64,000 nucleotides of DNA from Armillaria gallica (GCA_037576215.1 JBANDB010000004.1:2356001-2420000); one strand, 5' to 3'; positions 42,696 to 55,969 are shown, counted from the first letter of the stretch. The notes: generated by a model from the sequence alone, not told the origin. Program-made: numbers and translations.

Positions 42696-44554
42696 ATTGG
42701 GGGATGTTGATGTGAAGGAATCGTGGACTTATATCTGAGACCTTCGCTGCTTGCGAGGCCATGTGATATTTGGTTTCTGATCCCGGAGGCATGATAGTTC
42801 CATCTGAGTGCGCGCCGGCTTGGAGCCGAATACCATTAAGCATGAGATCCTCGTACTGTGGAAATGTCTGTTTTAAAGAGCAGTCAGGGAAGGAAGAAGG
42901 AGATTATCGACTATAGCATTGAAGTCAATGACCCGGCAAGCCATCATGGAGGAGGGGAAGGTGTTCCTGGGCATCAAAGAGATTCAATGTAACGTTCCAA
43001 GAACATCAAGAACTGGGAAGTCGAAGGTACGCCCTCCACGGACCAAAGCAACCCGATTTAAGCCGTCTCCTAGTATTGTTGTGCATTTAGACGAGTCCAC
43101 AGATGGGACCTTGGCTCCTGTAAATCCATTAGAATATTGTCTTATCCTTTATCAGACCATCTAGTCGTAAGGTTCCTCTTCGACTGGCATGCTATTGGAC
43201 GCTCGATAGGCCATGTGGTACTTGAAAGTTATCTGATCTTGAAGTAAACCTGCGCCATACTGGAATTGGACCGCAACAAGTAACATGTAGATTTCCGCAA
43301 TTGAACGTGCAAATACAAGCGATTGGTGCAAAAGCGCCCCCCCCCCCACCCCGGTCCCTGAACTTGTGTAAGAAAAGGAGATGGTAAGAGGTAAGATACG
43401 GTACGAACCTCCCCTCATTCCTGTCTCCTGTTCCCAGCTTTCCATCAGGACCACAGGGACAAGCGGAATGGAGAGCCTGCGTCGCTATGGTCATGTCGTT
43501 GGGTACAGTCCAATATATGGTTCTTCAGTATGCAATCGACGACGCCCCCTCGAGCTTGACCTTGATGGCGAGTTCCATATCGATGCTACAACACGATACA
43601 GAGCAGAAGGCGATGGCAATCCACGATCTTGTCGAGGTGTTCGGCGGCAAAGGGACAGTCGGCTAGCTTGTGTACAGCAGCGACGATGCTCTACCCGCCG
43701 TGACACGCGAAGAAGGCATGAAGGAAGCAGATGCTGAGGCAATTTTGTCGCTGGTGCCAAAGAAGTGTGTCGTTGATTTCGTGAAAATCGACAACGAAGT
43801 GTGGCCAGCTTCACTCGGCATTGTGTCGGAGATCAAATGGACTTGCGCTGCACCGGGTTTGTCGCGACCGGTTTGACACTCCGACCGCCGGCTCATGTCG
43901 GCTTACCCGATATCATGTATCTTCTGCGAAGTCTGGGCTAACATGCTATACAACCTCTCGTCGAAGAACGCGACGGCTGTGGACGACACTAAAAGCTTAA
44001 GGTGTTAAAGGGAACATTGTCTAACTTCATCTGAGCTGTGACGGAAAACTTGTACTTTCTTCTGCTGGTATCTCTACTTACTCATCGAAGCGTTCACGGT
44101 CGTTTGTTACGTATAACATAACTAAGCTGGAAACGATATGCGTCTTCCTTAAGCTCCTTTATTGAGAGCCTTCTACTTTCCCATGGCAACCCTCGAACAC
44201 TGACGCCAATTAGTGGATTCCCCGAAGGCATTCGAAGTTCAGCTTACCTTTCTCTCAATTTCTCCATGCCGCTTTCGAGCTCCTCTTCTGTTCTGTGTCG
44301 ATTAGACACCAGCGTTTTGGCTTCCTCAATCAGTGCGAGAGACCGTTCGAGTGCCTCTGTGTCCGAACCAGGGAAGATTTCCTGTTCAGACTCAGCATAG
44401 ACCGGGGGCCCAACGTGTCATTTTACGCACTCGTATGCTATCCCACAGGGGCCGTAATAGCACTACCTGTATGGAATCCCTGAATTCCGCATACCGAGTC
44501 GTGCTTAGGAACCCACTGTCTTCTATCTCATTAAAATTTGAAGGGAGCACCACA
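42696..44554. other. Second copy of the cassette upstream region; decayed
   Basis: It repeats blocks of the region upstream of hydrolase A: a TTTCCGCAATTGAACGTGCA segment (about 43290), a GTAAGAAAAGGAGATG segment (43368) and the CACAAGCTAGCC segment on the - strand (about 43670). Only short ORFs. A run of 11 C at about 43337-43347 may be a sequencing weak spot. Confidence 0.45.
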
Positions 44555-46126
44555 TCAGTGCAAAAGAAAGCCTCGAAACAAAGCGACCAGGAGCCCTGAG
44601 TCCGGCATTAGCAAAATTAAGCGTGCAAGCAGAACGCTTACACCTAGTTGCCAATCTGCGTTACGCCGTCTCCACTGCAGTATTACCATCATGTCGGGAA
44701 TACCTGATTCTGTGCGAGGGATGGTTTCCACCTGCAGCTCGAATTCGAGGTCGGGGAAGTTCGATATGTAATAATAGACAGATCGCGATTTTTCGTCCGC
44801 ATCGCTTCCAGTTTCGAAGCAAATAAAAGACAGTAGTGCATGACAAACAGCCTTCACGTGAAGCTCACGCTCAACAGTAGCTCCAGTTGATTGCAAGGTT
44901 GCGCGAAGACGTCGCATGAAACTGTGTTCATCGCAGACGTTGAGTCGTTCTGTCGCCACAACGTACTGTTGCAGAGATGAATGACGGTGAAGATTATCGT
45001 CTTAGAGTACTCACTGGTTGCAAAGCTAAGGGCAGGCGAAAACGGTGTATCGTTGCCTGGATGAAATCGTGGTATCCTTCCACTATCAAAGAGAACAGCT
45101 CCCGTGCCACTGTGCGGGTCATCAAAAGACGTCAACAGCTTTGAAAACGGTTCAGACGCACGAATAACAGTCATTCGTTGGAGCTGCAATTCCTGAACAT
45201 CCTCTGGATCTTTATCAAGGTCACACTCACTCTGAAAATATTCGATTTTGAGGTGTGTTCGCCAGTAGAACTTTTTTTCGGATGCTAGCAGAGTATATGA
45301 GATTCGTTTGGAGGAATTGTGGTACTTCTTACGGTTATAAGTATAGAACGTTGTCTCCTCTCGGGTCGTAACAACGACGGTGATTGGGATTGAGTATCCA
45401 AGACGGCTATTCGACGCCGCTAGACCTGTTACTGCTATTAGAGGCGGTCTTGAGAGGATGAAAAGGAGCATACATGTCGCCTCGGCAATGGCCTTGGCGT
45501 GGACTTCGGATGACGCAGATCGCTTCGACTCCACGACGAGAAGGGTAGTATTATGTACCATCCTCAGCTCTAATTCGAAATCCAATGCATCGGGACCCGT
45601 TTCGGTGTCGTAAATGAATCCGCCTAACCGGATCAATATATCTTTAACGGCCTTCAACACGCTGGTCAGAGACAATTAGGAGAGGAAGAGAGATAGGACT
45701 CACCAATGAACCCAAGTGGAAATATTGTTCATTGTCTCTCCGATATATGGCAGAGCGTTGAGCACGACCCAGCAGGTCATGTAGAAAGTTAGTTGGCAGG
45801 AGCAGTTTTTGGACAGGCTTTTCGGGCAATTGTTCACGTCCCAATGAGGGGTCAAGGCCAACAACTCGAGCAACACTCGGCCAGGTGAGATTGGGCAAGG
45901 CAGGCAGAACATTTCGTAGTTCTTTGACGATGCTCTGAGACACCCCAAAAGCTAAGCAGGTTTGTGTCCAAAGGAGGAGATGATTGTCCTGGTCTCTAGC
46001 AGGAACGCTCCTACCAAACACCATTCGGTACGCTTTCCGCACAGTTTCGATCGCATCATCGTCGACTTGCTGAGATGGGGGTGCCGTGATGGCCACCGTG
46101 AAAAACCAATCAGGTTCAGACATCAT
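44555..46126 (-). CDS. Hypothetical protein with possible PD-(D/E)XK-like motif
   Basis: Proposed exons: 46126 to about 45709, 45651-45015, 44949-44644 and 44595-44555. The last two introns (65 and 48 nt) have clean GT..AG borders that keep the frame. The first intron (about 57 nt) is less certain at its acceptor. The second exon reads FELELR, then VVESKR, a D/E...ExK arrangement as in restriction-endonuclease-like folds. The third contains GIPDMMVILQ, also seen in such folds. No database family is recognised. First Met chosen: MMSEPDWFF at 46126. It lies next to the decayed hydrolase tail at 46150-46310. Confidence 0.5.
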
Positions 46127-46149
46127 GACAACCAGGGTAAGAGGCTCTG

Positions 46150-46310
46150 CACATCGGAGTACAAGTTTCACTTCGAGTCTCGCTCGTCTCGGCGATTGCC
46201 TTCTAGTGGTGATTGGTCAGCAATGTTACTACCTTCTGTGAGAGATATCTTTGAGCGACTCGAAGTTCTGAGAACCTGATCAATCGTACCGCTCAAAATT
46301 TCCGATGAAA
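46150..46310 (-). pseudogene. Isolated decayed hydrolase 3' segment
   Basis: It is nearly the same as 49137-49300. On the - strand it reads ILSGTIDQ followed by TEGSNIADQ, matching in position the LSGTAD and EGGSH parts of the hydrolases with the His lost. A fragment of the duplicated cassette. Confidence 0.45.
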
Positions 46311-48433
46311 CGCGGTGAAGAGGCAAGAGGTAGATTTCGCAATTTGATTGTCCAAATACAAGAGAGGCCGTACCAAAATGCGAAACTGCCCAACTCGAAG
46401 AGTTGCACTTTCTGGCTGGAACTCTCAGCTGCTGCTTGTCAAGAAGGAAGGTGCCATAGTAGAAGGGGTCCAAAGAGCGAGGTATAAGTCAAACGCGCCT
46501 GCACGAGAAAGGCGGAGTCAGAAAGAGACCGTTACGCTGTTCACGTGGCTGTGACGTGGCGCGCCGCACCACAGAAAAAGGGCAAGATTTAAGAACAAGT
46601 ACATACCAAAGTCACTCGTCGTAACACCAGATAAACTGGAGAACCCCTTATAAGCAAGGTAAACGTTAGGATTGGTTATAAAGATAAGTCACGTATCTCA
46701 AATTTATAATAAGGGGAATATGAGTTCAAATATAATAACAAATAAACCCAGTGAACGACTACATACCTTTACAATCTGAGCCGCAATGGGCTGGAGATAA
46801 TATTTACATATAAGGGTTTGAGGAGGTTATAACACTTATCAAAGATTTTACGACAGATTGGTCTGAATTACTGAATATAATAGCTTACTAGGTCGTCGTA
46901 ACTCATATATATCAGTTGGGATCACCGCTTTTAGTGCACGAGGCACTGATGGACAGTAATGTGACATTGTTCAGTATAGTAACAACAAACAATAGTAGTA
47001 TCTCGAGCGAAGAGCGAACACTGAACTTGGCCAAAGTCTACGAAACCGGCCAAACCAGCAGTAGCTGACTGACTGCAGGCCCAAGGGAAACTCCAAGAGA
47101 CCAACTACACCGCAAAAATTGCAATGGGAAAAGGCACTGACCTGCAAGAGGGGACCAAGACCTAGTCAAGTGTCAACGTCATCGTCGCAAACATGATCAG
47201 AAGCATCCTCAGTGTCTTGGACCTTGTCAGTATCTGTGCATCCGCTAGATTACCGAGAAAGACAGAAAATGAAGAAGACAACATACTCGCAATATGCTTC
47301 AGTACGCCAGGCTCTCAAGTATCCTGAAGCACTGATTTATCCAAACAGATGCCATACTGTCATAGAAAACGGCGACGTCGAGAGCGCCATCCTGCTCGAT
47401 CCACCTATTCTCTGAAGATAGAGCATATGGTGTCTACGAAATCTATCAGAAAGTTTATCAGCCAGCCGACATCATGTCACCTACGGGAGTAAAGAGCGCA
47501 ACAGCACAAGGAACCGAGTTATTGACATTGTAGCAGATGCCGGGCACAAAATATCGTCTAGTATGCCAAGAATAATCAGTATATGTACGCATATATGCAT
47601 ATATGCTGTCGAACACGGCGGCGTACCTCACATATAGCGCGTCGCTGTCATAGCGTCCTTGCTGTCGTGATTCTCATCCTCTTCACCTTCATGTCCCTGT
47701 AAGCACATAGCTATCCTTCCATGAGAGCTCCCTCTACCCATTGTCGAGTTTTCGCCAGTATTAGGGAACTGACACTTGATTGTCAGTTTTTTCGACGCAA
47801 TCTTACTTGAAGGTTCGCTGGAGCCTGGGTGGACCATGGGAATGAGTCACGAGTCCGAGACTCTTAATGTAATGTTCTCACCGCCTTGGTTTTCGAAGAG
47901 ACAGAAGACAGAGGTATGGCAGGAAGATGGTGGTAGAAAGGAAGAAAGGCAAGAATCAATCGACGTGGTCCGTCACATCTGTGACATGATGCCAATTTTG
48001 GAAACTCCGGCCTTCAATTCACAGACTTAGCATCGCTGCGGGGAATGTGTAGCATTACGCTTCCTGCCCTAAAGCCAGTGCATTCATCCACCCATGGGTA
48101 TATGTTTACAACAAAATTGTTCTCCTACTATGGGGCTCTGTTTCTGAAATGCATCTATCATCCTTCAGACTTCTCTTTACTGTCAGACTTCAGTCGCATC
48201 TGCAAGCTTTGCTGTGGCCTCCTATGACCTGGTTACGAATTCTTACAAACCAAAATAAACCTGGCCCGGTATTTTCAAAGGCTACATTATCTTACAACCT
48301 TGAACTGACAGGATTAAAATAGGAAACATCCCGAAATAACCCCATGGCTCGTTTACTTAGGTATACGAACATGCCTTTTCTTTATACCGGGCTATATACA
48401 AAGCCACCTTATGTAAGGGTAGGTAACCTTTTC
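46311..48433. other. No gene seen
   Basis: AT-rich from 46600 to 47000. Short ORFs at 47212-47415, 47628-47837 (-) and 47776-48030 (+) have no motifs. Repeated ATATATGCAT words occur near 47590. Confidence 0.35.
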
Positions 48434-49061
48434 TCACTTTTTGTGGTGGCCGGTCCCGTCTACCGGTTTTCCAGACATACACTTCAACGAAGGATGCATT
48501 GCTCGCAGGAGGACTAGCCGACCTGCTGTCGATTCGGCCAAGTGAATGTGCTGACTGAGAGCAAAACAGCTGGTACATAGTTCCTTGCGGTCGAAGATAC
48601 CTTTCTGAATTTGAGAAATAGACACAACGGAGAAGCAAGAATAGGACCTACCGGGCTTTGGACCATTTCATCGTTCAAAGTATGCTCCGATGGGACAAAA
48701 CATATCTGAGAAGATTTACATGAGGATCAACTCTGTCTCATCTGCGTAGAACTTACCCTTCACGACGCCGCCGAGGATAAAATCTTGCGCAAACTGTGGT
48801 CTGGAGTCGGTGAAATCCCTCGGAGCTGCCAACATGTTATCACTAATTTAACGCATCCCCCGAAAATGCGACACATAAGAGGGAGGGCTTCTCGGGGACC
48901 CGCCTCCTTCCCATGATGTTTGACCTTGATAAACCTTGATAAGGCCGCAAAGAAGAGACGAGCCATGTCCGAACATCACTGGGATTGGCCAAGGCTATTT
49001 GATCTTGGAGCTGCTGGCCCACGACTCGAAGCTGAGATATCCTAGGTGGTCTGTGTTCGAT
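48434..49061 (-). pseudogene. Unknown gene, - strand copy of an inverted pair
   Basis: It starts MIIEHRPPRISQL like the + copy at 51384 (MIIEYGPPRVSQL). The two share PSDV, FAAL/FAAV, GCVK and RGIL/RGIS blocks in order. In this copy the frame changes near PSDVRTW, so the coding link is broken. A further exon pair across a 47-nt GT..AG intron near 48610-48660 joins EHTLNDEMVQSP to KGIFDRKELCTSC and ends GTGHHKK. No domain recognised. Confidence 0.35.
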
Positions 49062-49134
49062 GATCATTGTCCCTACAGAAATATGAGTTAAAGCCATGGG
49101 CACCGGGTAACGAAATCCAGCACATACCTGACTC

Positions 49135-49922
49135 TGCACATCGGTCGAGTACGAGTTTCACTTCGAGTCTCGTCTCGGCGATCGCCTTTCAGTTGTGATT
49201 GGTCAGCCATATTACTACCCTCTGTGACGGAGAAGAGATATCTTTTAGCGACTTGAAAATTATTCGGAGCTGATTGACCGTACCGCTCAAAATCATGGAG
49301 CACCCTTAGGAACACCAACCTCAGAAGGTCACGGCATATAGGCTGCATAGCTTCGGGAACTACTGCGCCTTCCTGTGGAAGACGCCTTGAAGTCGAACGG
49401 CACACTCCTAGGAAAATCCAGCAGAGGCGATGGTTAAAATGAACGGTGATATCGACATCGCCCGTGTTGAAGAGCCTGGGTAGGAAGCCAAAGGCAGTCA
49501 GGACTCGGCGTCCACGACAGTATCGCCGCGTAGAAGGTTTCGTCCTTTGCGTCGCATATAATGCGTATGAGTAAAGAAAATCACATGAAAGGGACGGAAG
49601 TACATCCCAGGCTTGCATGAGTTAGCCTTGAAGTCTTCTGAGAGGAGTGTTTTTCGTATCGAATTTTTCCATGCCCATGCATATAATATAGAGCCTGATA
49701 ATCAGGATGAGAGGGTCCCCACGAAGAGCGAGCGAACGACGAACCAGATAGAAGCTTGCTGTTAGATTCAAGCAGGTGAAGAGATTGTCAAGTACGACGT
49801 CTCTCTCAAGGTAAGACCGTACACAAAGACGAGGTATGATTTGGCTGGGTCATCGGTATAGTCCAATGCACCGTCCTTGGAAGAAATTATCCCAGTAGCC
49901 GAAGGCCGCAGTGGGCGCCATC
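49135..49922 (-). pseudogene. Hydrolase C, decayed third copy
   Basis: The 5' part (49922 to about 49745) aligns with exon 1 of copies A and B: the KDGA segment, the VFV.G oxyanion region with its His lost, the NLFT segment and the splice-site region. Frameshifts interrupt it. The 3' part (49135-49310) matches the LSGTAD region. The microexon and much of exon 4 are not recognisable. Confidence 0.6.
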
Positions 49923-51110
49923 CTAGCGAGACCGTTGTTGTATCCATTGCTAGATACCCTTAGGGCCATGCATGTGATACTTGCAAGTCCGACGTGATGA
50001 AGAAGTAAGATGTAGATTTCGCGATTTGATTGTCCTAATACAAACTAGGAAAAATTGCATCAAAAATGCGAAACGCCACCTCCTCCATTTGTGATTTCAG
50101 CAAAATTTCTCCCATCTCTTGCCTCGGTAGTGGGTATGCTATACCATGAACGATAAAAGTCGATGAGCCGCCGTCGGGCAGAGCATGTCGTCCCTGACGG
50201 CGCGCAGCACGTTGTTAAAGCGAGACGACGTTCATAGATCCTCCCTAGACCCGTGTCAGACAGCGAACGAAAGGGACAAAAAAGGTGTACTTCTCATCCA
50301 AATGGTCGTCTGTCTACTGATAGTACGACTCTCCCAGCTTTTGTTCATGATCTGTCCCCGACGGCTCTATGGTATGCGTGCGCGGTGAAAAGCCCGAAGC
50401 AGCGATTTATGGTGCTTGCAGTTGGGACGAATCGAGTCGCTCGTAGAACCACGCCTCCCGTGCGAGACTCCGACAGTATTGAGGCTTGGCGAGGACTAAT
50501 CCTACCTTCTACGACCTTGTCGAGCAGCTTGATTTCGGGGTGGTGGTGGCCACGGGGCAGAAACGTTCGGTTCGTTTGTGTATCGCAACGATGGAAAAGA
50601 TGGCGCCCTGTTAATCGTAACTGGCTTTGGCCCTTTATCAAGTCGTCGACGAGAGAAGAAATCGTTGGCATGGCCGTGGCTGCTTTCTCCATGATGGTCG
50701 TGGTCGCCGCTCAGTTGACCCATGGTGCTCGCCCCGAAGGAAATCACAATGTCTTGAGGTAATTTCTAGTGCCCATAAACAGATTCGACGGTTGACCGTG
50801 GTGATGGAGAGCGACGTCGAGAAATGATGGAGGAAAGTCGCCGTGATGGCGGTCAAAATCAAAATCAACATCATCAAACTTAGCATCCTACCACCATCAT
50901 CCATTGTCGTGCACCATGTCGTCGATTTCCGGCGTAACCATGCAGGCTCTGCCCATCAGGAGGAGCATCTTATCAAACAGTTTCGAGGATGTTTGGAATC
51001 AGTACTCATCGGCGTGTGGCAAAATTGTATGTAGGACGGATCTTTGGCTGAAATTTTTTATCTAGAAAAACTGGTATTCCTTTCCATCCTGAGCGAGAGA
51101 AGTTATGCTG
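49923..51110. other. Third copy of the cassette upstream region; decayed
   Basis: It repeats GTAGATTTCGCGATTTGATTG (about 50010) and, on the - strand, HPEIKLLDK (about 50530-50560), which parallel 38937/39250 and 43290/43640. No intact gene. Confidence 0.4.
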
Positions 51111-51116
51111 GGTGAA

Positions 51117-52112
51117 AATGGGTAATTTCAGGCAAGAGTTACTTCTTTTATCACGCGAACGGCGATGTGCTCAACAGCGCATATATCAATATCAGCTGGT
51201 ACGAGTCCTCGCTGAGGCTCGTTATATTGGATCAAGCATATGGTCTTCCTTCCATGCATCCGCAGGCCGTGATAGGTCGAGCACTGCGTTTCCAAGGACA
51301 ATTTGAAAGACGCTCGGTCGTGATAAGGTGTGCGCTGGGTTTCCTTTCGCGTCGCTTTAAATAACTCAAATTTCTGAAGAACAATGATTATCGAATACGG
51401 ACCACCTAGGGTATCCCAGTTAACGAGTCGCAGGCTGGCGGCTCCAAACGCAAATTTCTTGCAATACCCTTGGCCAAATCCCAGTGACGTTTGGACACTA
51501 CTCTACCTCTTCGTTTTTGCGGCTGTAAATATAGAACGAATATCATGGGAGGAGACGGGTTCCAGAGACGACGTGAACTACTCGCCGCATAGCCTCTCTC
51601 TCTTCTCTCTCTTACTTGTCATATCGTGGGGATGCGTGAAATCGGTGATAGCATGGCGGTATCTCCGTGGGATTTTATCAGCCCAAGCAAATGCCAGACT
51701 ACGGGATTCTTCGCTAGGTTCTCCCAGCTGCCGCAAAACACACCGCCCATCAAATCAGAACTATCGGGCGCACCCATGGCGACCTTCAAGGTATTGTTTA
51801 TTCCCATACGTGCTCGTTAATTTTCCTTAACGCCCCGACAGAGCTACGGAAAAGGCAAAGAACTTCTGTCTTTTAACGGTAGTGATTTGGAGGTATTGAC
51901 ATCGCACGAAATCCCGGCATCGATTCCTCTGAGCTCTGAAGATACTCGTATGTCAATTATGTAAGTCTTTGTAGTGCTCGTGTCAACGCTTCCATTGATG
52001 ACCGTATTTTCTCAGGATGGGGTACCCTATTAGCGATTGCTGTGGCTACTTAATGTCGCTTTCAAGAATAGGAAGAGCTTGCACTTGGCTCATCGTTTAT
52101 AGACACATATGA
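51117..52112 (+). CDS. Unknown spliced gene, + strand copy of the inverted pair
   Basis: The region 51384-51790 carries the MIIEYGPPRVSQL frame. Two clear introns follow, 51791-51841 (51 nt) and 51961-52015 (55 nt). They join MATFK to SYGKGKELLSF and MSIM to MGYPISDCCGYL, ending LIVYRHI with TGA at 52110-52112. The exons left of 51791 are uncertain because two frames are both plausible. Upstream, 51167-51364 has a good frame (LNSAYINISWYESS) that may be an earlier exon. No domain recognised. The paralogue lies inverted at 48434-49061, on the far side of the decayed hydrolase C. Confidence 0.4.
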
Positions 52113-54231
52113 GGGATCTTCTCAGCCTTTATCCTATATATTGACGCCATGCCTAGTAAACATCGTAAAATCGAGGACTCCTTCATTACCGCTCACAATG
52201 ACATCTCCTCACTGGAATACTTACACTTGCACCCTTCGAATTACTCGTCCGCATTCCGTTTGTGGGAATAACGCCGTAGCGTGCAAGAGCACTCAATCCA
52301 CCACGACCCCTGAGTCGTCGACCAATGATTATGTGCTACCCATACAACGTGTCCGTTGGTCCAACAGAAGGAGTGTTCTACATGAACTTTTTCACCCACG
52401 CTTTCCTAGGGAATGTTTTGCCTTTCCGTGTGTTTCTTGAGCTGCGTGAAGTGGCACTGAACTGTTGAATAGCTAAAGACCTTCGCACGCTCAGGATCAT
52501 GCTCAGAACCACGGTCTAACTTCAGTTTGGGATGCCGGTCTAAACAATGCTGGATCCATGACTTAGATGGGCTGCTGTCAGGTGTAATCCTACCAGTGTT
52601 GCATCAAGGTCTGGGTCAAGTAGTCCGGTTTTTTATTGGATGGTATGTAGCAGAAAGAAACTCAATACAGTCTACCGAAATCATCTCGGACGGCAGTGGA
52701 AGAAGGAACCGACTAAGGTGGGCCTTCGTCTTGGGTGCTGCCTCGCGTCTACACTCGTCGCAGCGTAAAATAAGGCGTATCGACCAGCCTAATTGACGGG
52801 AACAAGTTATCCGTCGTAACAGTTTTGCGCACAATACAGCTGCGCGCGTCAGGTTGTCAGTACAAAGGTCAATTTTAACCACTTCACTATAATGTAGCGC
52901 CCCTGTGTATTTTTGAACCAACAAAATTACGGCATTCATGGAATACACCTCTTAATTAGTTATGGAAAGAATCGAAGGCCAAAAGTGACGATAACAATAA
53001 CGGACAAACTGCTGTTTAACGACAGTCCACATAAACTAAGTGCTTCAAATATTTGGGTCCCTGAAATTCAGTAGTAAGTAGAAGCGGCGAAGTTCGCCAA
53101 TTACGTGCTGCTTTTCCATCCTTGAATCAATCTAACAGCCCATCCCGCAGTAAGGCAATTGAATGGTACCCAAATATCAGACGGTGAAGAAAATCATCAG
53201 TCGAACGAGGGCAGGAGTCTATACAGACTATTCATCAAGAATTAGATTTTAAATCTGTCGTCAAATTCGACCAGCAGAAAGTCCCAATAAGGTACGGCCC
53301 CAACATAGCGGATCATGCGCTGCGGCCACGAAGGCTGGTCCCGTTGTGATCAAACTGCTGAGGGCACCACGCGGAGTAGAGTTGGAGTAGAGACTCGTCG
53401 TTCGGAGGTACATTGGAGACAGCCCAAGCGAAAGAAAATCAGTGAAACACAAGTACGGAATCTACGAAGAACGAGCTTGACAGTTGAGAAATAATGCACT
53501 TACATCGAGGCTGCCGGCGTATTAGCAGAAGACGCTGAGACACAGCGGAGAGTGGGTCGGATGACGATCATGCGAGTACCCAAAAACAAAAGCTGGGCAG
53601 AAACCAAACACATGCACTGAGGCTGGAGCAAGCGCGACTTCGTTCTAGCACGCTATCTAAGGAACAAAGTGGCAGCAAGATCGGCAGATCTCGGGCCATG
53701 AACGTAGTAGCGACACATGGAACGAGTGTTGGAGGTGGTGGTGACTCGGAAAGGGAATGTGGTTGACTTAGAAGGAAGGTATCTTCTATCGTAAGGTACA
53801 GACACAGTGGGTGGTTGCCTTGTGATCACCGGTCGTCAGAGTCAAGTTACACTAGGTTACAGGTAGTACTTATGAAATGTCAAAGTAAAGTAAGACGGTA
53901 AATATGTATAAGTAAGATGTGACGTTGAATGCTTGAAGCCAATCAAACCGTCAATAGACAGCACATGGGAACGGGAACAACAGCTTGTGCACAAACAACA
54001 GGAGAAGGTCGTATGCCAAAGGGCATCAGTGATGTCATAGTAGCTGTTAAGATGCACAGCCACTACACTCGATCACGCCAACGCGATCGAGAAAACCTTG
54101 TAAGTATATTATACTTATCGCGTTGTTACAGCCCTATTCTTTGACTCGTACCACAACCACAACCACTTTGGACATCACCTGCACCAAATTTTCTTGCAAT
54201 CGGCATCTTCTGTATACTCGCAGCTATAGGT
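52113..54231. other. No gene seen
   Basis: Short ORFs only (52141-52440, 52616-52948 on the - strand). No recognisable motif, repeat end or RNA gene. Confidence 0.4.
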
Positions 54232-55318
54232 ATGGCTCCATCCAAGTCAAAGTTGCTTTCACAGGAACAGCATGGCACCGCATTGTCACAACGTCCCGAT
54301 GCCATTATCGTGGAGGCTGGTTCTTCCTATAATGGCTATGGGTTGCCCAGGCCAAGCGTTGTTGAAGGTGATGACGAGTAAGTCCATGCGCCTTTACTAG
54401 TTCTTGCTGCTTAATGCGATCACCCACCGCAGGAGCACTATTATTGCCATGGTAGATGGATGGAGAAAGCTGTTGAAGATGATGTTATTAGCCATTGGGG
54501 TTAGAATTGTGGGTATTTTCAAGCCTCAGAATGGAGTCGTGACTCGTGCTTGCATCCCGTTCTTCTTGCGCGTGTTGAGGCCGATTCGCCGCCAAACCAT
54601 GGCCCAGGGCGACTCGGAGGAAGGTACGCATAGTACCGCCTTTATTGGCCCAAATTTTAATCATCATACTTAATCAGGCGATAACATTTCGCAGAATGAT
54701 TTCAATTCCTCCCGTGACGTAAGAGAGGAGCCGCCGGTTACACCTTTGCATACTATATCACAGACAAGGAACACCTCTGCTTCCAACGCCTCTGCCCTAC
54801 CGTCGCGTGGCGAACCTATGGCTAATTTATCTAACATTGCCAACGAGGCATCTGCGGCGAAGTTGCCCTTCTCACCGCCATCAACCTCTGCATACCAGAC
54901 GGATTGCACCTTCACTCCTACTATTTGGGTCCCGCCTTCGTACGATATCGTCAATGCGGCATCCACGGCCAATACTATATACCAGATAGGGTGCAACGTC
55001 GCTCCGAACATCTTTGCCTCACCTTCGTACGACAGCGCCAACGCAGCACCCATGGCAAATCCTATATACCAGATTGGGTGTAACTTCACTCCGAACATCT
55101 CTGTCCCACTATCGTACAGCAGCACTAACGCGACATCCACGGCGAATTCGTGCTTCTATCCGCCACCAATTCCTAACCCATACCAGATTGGCTGCCGCTT
55201 CGCCCCGACCATTTTTGCCTCATCTTCGTATGACAGCGCGAATGCGGAAGAAAATGCGAATGCATCTTACCCCCCAAAGCCCCCCATCGTCACGTCCCTT
55301 TCAACTACAGATTTGTAG
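54232..55318 (+). CDS. Cys/Pro repeat protein E, three exons
   Basis: Exons: 54232-54377, 54433-54623 and 54678-55318, with introns of 55 and 54 nt; 326 codons in frame. The N-terminal third is polar. The second exon encodes a hydrophobic/basic stretch (LKMMLLAIGVRIVGIF). The C-terminal half has four imperfect repeats of 29-37 residues, each starting YQ..C and followed by F-x-P-x-I or V-x-P-x-I and Y-x-x-x-N. No signal peptide. The family is unknown. Gene F (60312-61360, - strand) has the same four repeats in the same order, and the two genes face each other across T2. One Cys per repeat could bind metal or form cross-links; this is speculation. Confidence 0.7.
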
Positions 55319-55747
55319 AACAGTCCGTGTCTCTCGCAGAAAGCGTTTCATATACGATTGTTTCATAATAAAATATGATAATATAATCGCTTCTTGGCAT
55401 CGAGAAGTGGTATGTTCCGAGTCCTGTTGATATGCTGTTTTTTGGGGGCGATGCATTTTGGTTAAGTCTTGTACATAGTACTCATTACGTGCTCATGGTT
55501 TGGCACACCATACGACAGTGTTAGCCGAACTGCCTTGTTCTACGCTCGGGAACATATACTTTCAACATTGTACTTGTTAACCTGACCTGACCTTCTCCTT
55601 CCCTCGACCTGTTAGTATCTCTATGCATGGCTTGGATCTGCAAGTCCCACTGTTAAGTCGCGCTCTGATTACTCGACCTATTCTTAGTCCAAACTCGACA
55701 TTTCATTTCTACGCAGCATGCAGATCTGGACACACTTGTCGTATGAG
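55319..55747. other. 3' flank of gene E; no gene
   Basis: AATAAAATATG at about 55366 could be a poly(A) signal of gene E. Otherwise featureless up to the T2 terminus. Confidence 0.4.
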
Positions 55748-55969
55748 CAAGGGGCTACCGGAACGTCGGCCCGGTACACCGGGCAGGTAGGTAGGTCCAG
55801 ACTCATGTCGAAAAAAAATAAAAGTGAACCACCCCATTTTCAGTCAAAAAATGGCTCCAAACTCGTTACGATTGCATTGCAGGGTCTATGACCACACACC
55901 GCCAATAACGTGACACATCCGCCTTCAAATTCACTCCACAACTCCACAACGCCGACAGATCAATGACAG

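Noticed and set aside
43337..43347. Run of 11 C as a functional element.
   Set aside because: Homopolymer in a decayed cassette copy; more likely slippage or a base-calling weak spot.
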